DNA from: CAYUDP01 sp964443725 | GTDB lineage: Bacteria; Patescibacteriota; Minisyncoccia; Phycocordibacterales; JAKFXT01 | DNA: 49,815 nt | Assembly: GCA_964443725.1 (NCBI GenBank) | Contig: CAYUDP010000004.1 | Coordinates: 1 to 49,815 of the forward strand | Reading direction: 5' to 3' | Shown here: one piece after another, positions 48,623-49,815 of the stretch | How the letters are laid out: the number at the start of each line of letters is the position of its first letter | How positions within the stretch are numbered: the first letter of the stretch is position 1 | Position numbers and translations under genes: made by a program | The notes under the pieces: model-generated | The model's input: the letters and a program-made list of their open reading frames with translations, nothing else | Databases searched by the model: none | Told to the model about the DNA's origin: nothing

Positions 48623-48982
48623 CTAGTCCCTCTTCTTTAGAAGAATATCGAGCATAGAATCTATAGCCGATATTATTAGAGCTACAATAAAAGCTGGGAT
48701 AAACCCCCCTATAGAAAACCCTGGTACAAACCAGACTACAGCCCAAAACAAGAAGGCATTTACGACGAATCTAAACAACCCAAGAGTTATGAGGTTTAGA
48801 GGTAATGTGATAATAGATATAATCGGTCTAACAAATATACACAGAAGCCAAAAAACTAATGACACCAAGAATGCCGTCTTAAATGGATTACCGCCACCAA
48901 TGATTACCCCCGCCACAGCTCCATACTTTGCAATAGCAAGTAATGAAAGAGCGATTATTAAAAGTTTTGCCAAGTGTCTCAT
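48623..48982 (-). CDS. Phage-holin-family (superfamily IV-like) membrane protein
   Basis: It has about four transmembrane helices ('LLIIALSLLAIAKYGAVAGV', 'FLVSLVFWLLCIFVRPIISI', 'FVVNAFLFWAVVWFVPGFSI', 'FIPAFIVALIISAIDSMLDI') and the family phrase 'LPLNLITLGLFRFVVNA'. This matches the small 4-TM protein family named after phage holins but found on many bacterial chromosomes, where its role is unclear. It is 119 aa. It lies between VKOR and obg on the same strand; no phage genes are nearby. Confidence 0.85.
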   Translation of the reverse strand: MRHLAKLLIIALSLLAIAKYGAVAGVIIGGGNPFKTAFLVSLVFWLLCIFVRPIISIITLPLNLITLGLFRFVVNAFLFWAVVWFVPGFSIGGFIPAFIVALIISAIDSMLDILLKKRD

Positions 48983-48992
48983 ATATAAAAAA

Positions 48993-49430
48993 TTAATTAA
49001 TTACTAATTCAATTTCTCTCTTTTTCAAAAGTATGGCTGTACACAAAATGATTGTCGCTGAAAGAGCCGACAAAAGGCAGTACACACAGAAAGCTTTTAT
49101 GAATACCCCCTGAACGACTACAAAATACATTGAGTCAACAAAACCTATTACGCTCCATATCTGTAATATAAGAAGGGACATAGAACTATTCTTTTTTGAA
49201 AAATACACCCCAAGTAACACAGAAACCGAGTAAAAAATAATTCCAAGTAACGATAGTGGTACCCCCAAAATCGCAGAATATGAACTATTTGCAACAGTCT
49301 GGCACCCTTCAAAAATAACACACTTCAAAACGCCACTAGTCACTCTCTCATAGAAAAGATATGCTGAGTCAATAAGCCCTATTATTGAAAAAGTAAAGAA
49401 TACTAATAAAATTTTATTTTGTCTAACCAT
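48993..49430 (-). CDS. VKOR-type membrane thiol oxidoreductase
   Basis: A vitamin K epoxide reductase-like protein that re-oxidises disulfide-forming thioredoxins with a quinone. Four helices are visible. The paired Cys are C37 and C43 ('LKCVIFEGCQTVANSSYSAI') in the first outside loop and C115-x-x-C118 ('AFCVYCLLSALSATIIL') in the active site, with 'GVPLSLLGIIFYSVSV' between, as in the family. It is 145 aa without a fused thioredoxin domain. The anchored thioredoxin-like protein at 30938-31636 is a plausible partner, though distant. It overlaps the next upstream gene by 8 nt. Confidence 0.92.
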   Translation of the reverse strand: MVRQNKILLVFFTFSIIGLIDSAYLFYERVTSGVLKCVIFEGCQTVANSSYSAILGVPLSLLGIIFYSVSVLLGVYFSKKNSSMSLLILQIWSVIGFVDSMYFVVVQGVFIKAFCVYCLLSALSATIILCTAILLKKREIELVIN

Positions 49431-49800
49431 GTATTTTTTTATCTTCTGATAAATGTTTTATTTCTTCTCTTAATTCTGAAACTTCTTCTATTAAGATCTT
49501 TCTTTCTCTTATATCTTCTTTTAATTCTTCATCAACCTTTTTAAGGAACCCAACCTCTTCATCTACTTCTTCCTCTGTTTTTTCTATAAGTTTTTTTTCT
49601 TTTTTAATACCTGAAATCAAAATAGTATCTCCAACGAAGAAAGATACAAAAAGTCCCGTAGCAAGTAAGACACAAACACTAATAATTAGAGTCACATATG
49701 GATTCCATTTTAGTAGATTTGCAATCTCCCAAACCGACCACCAAAAAAGCACTACAGCGAAACCGCCGATAAGAGAATAAATGACAGGATACCGCGACAA
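49423..49800 (-). CDS. Membrane protein with C-terminal coiled coil (5' end may lie outside)
   Basis: Two helices ('SLIGGFAVVLFWWSVWEIAN', 'VTLIISVCVLLATGLFVSFF') are followed by a long charged coiled coil ('EEVGFLKKVDEELKEDIRER'). The layout and the 'LSRYPVIYSLIGGF' stretch recall small CPR membrane proteins of unknown function. The first possible start inside the window is TTG 49800, and the frame stays open to the edge, so the true start may be upstream. The last codons overlap the VKOR start by 8 nt, so the two are co-transcribed. Confidence 0.7.
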   Translation of the reverse strand: MSRYPVIYSLIGGFAVVLFWWSVWEIANLLKWNPYVTLIISVCVLLATGLFVSFFVGDTILISGIKKEKKLIEKTEEEVDEEVGFLKKVDEELKEDIRERKILIEEVSELREEIKHLSEDKKIHG

Positions 49801-49815
49801 ATGCCCCCTAACATG

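Noticed and set aside
48623..48982. Prophage remnant because of the holin-like protein
   Set aside because: No other phage genes are nearby, and this 4-TM family is common on bacterial chromosomes.
1..49815. Recoding of TGA as glycine (as in Gracilibacteria) or general TAG reassignment
   Set aside because: TGA and TAG end recognised genes at the expected length (dnaE ends in TGA, smc in TAG), and RF1 is present.

Overview
The window looks like a chromosomal piece of a Patescibacteria/CPR organism, most probably from the Parcubacteria branch. The signs are compact AT-rich genes, trimmed housekeeping proteins (an SMC of about 763 residues, PheS without its coiled coil, PheT without its EMAP/OB domain, ThrRS without TGS, Obg without a C-terminal domain), many large anchored surface proteins with Ig-like or LTD modules, and a pentose-phosphate/lower-glycolysis cluster with a split transketolase. 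The standard code is used; TGA, TAG and TAA all terminate genes. No rRNA, CRISPR array, transposase or integrase was seen.

Layout: 1-930 is a partial surface protein; 1387-3678 smc; 4561-6458 rnc, a nusB-Nudix fusion and rpmF; 7273-13353 rnhB, dnaE, a small unknown and thrS; 13408-22517 a surface block (Ig-repeat protein, lipoprotein, sortase with a divergent CARDB-like protein, and a phospholipase C-like/LTD protein with a membrane partner); 22584-24650 gyrB; 25981-29598 pheS-pheT plus a C39-like peptidase; 29680-33968 a membrane glycosyltransferase, a thioredoxin-like protein and a peptidoglycan-binding surface protein; 34051-37262 rpmE-prfA-rpsB-tsf, an unknown and tRNA-Thr; 37629-40519 a coiled-coil lytic transglycosylase, rplY and a class II aldolase; 40630-46091 a PfkB kinase and the gap-rpiB-rpe-transketolase cluster; 46164-49800 gatB, obg, a holin-like protein, VKOR and a coiled-coil membrane protein.

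Two gene-expression styles are interleaved. Most core genes have a TATAAT-like box only 5-10 nt before the start codon and no Shine-Dalgarno (SD) sequence, so their mRNAs should be leaderless. Between them sit nine short GC-richer units, mostly with their own recognisable promoter (none clear for one of them), each with a strong SD, one or two ORFs of unknown function (many exported, lipidated or Cys-rich), and most with a hairpin terminator. These look like independent cassettes and are the best candidate for an undescribed system here.

The most striking single protein is PheT. A complete NlpC/P60-type cysteine peptidase domain is inserted in the B5 domain, while the usual tRNA-binding EMAP domain is missing, so the total length looks normal. 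The next gene, translationally coupled to pheT, is a second papain-fold (C39-like) peptidase.
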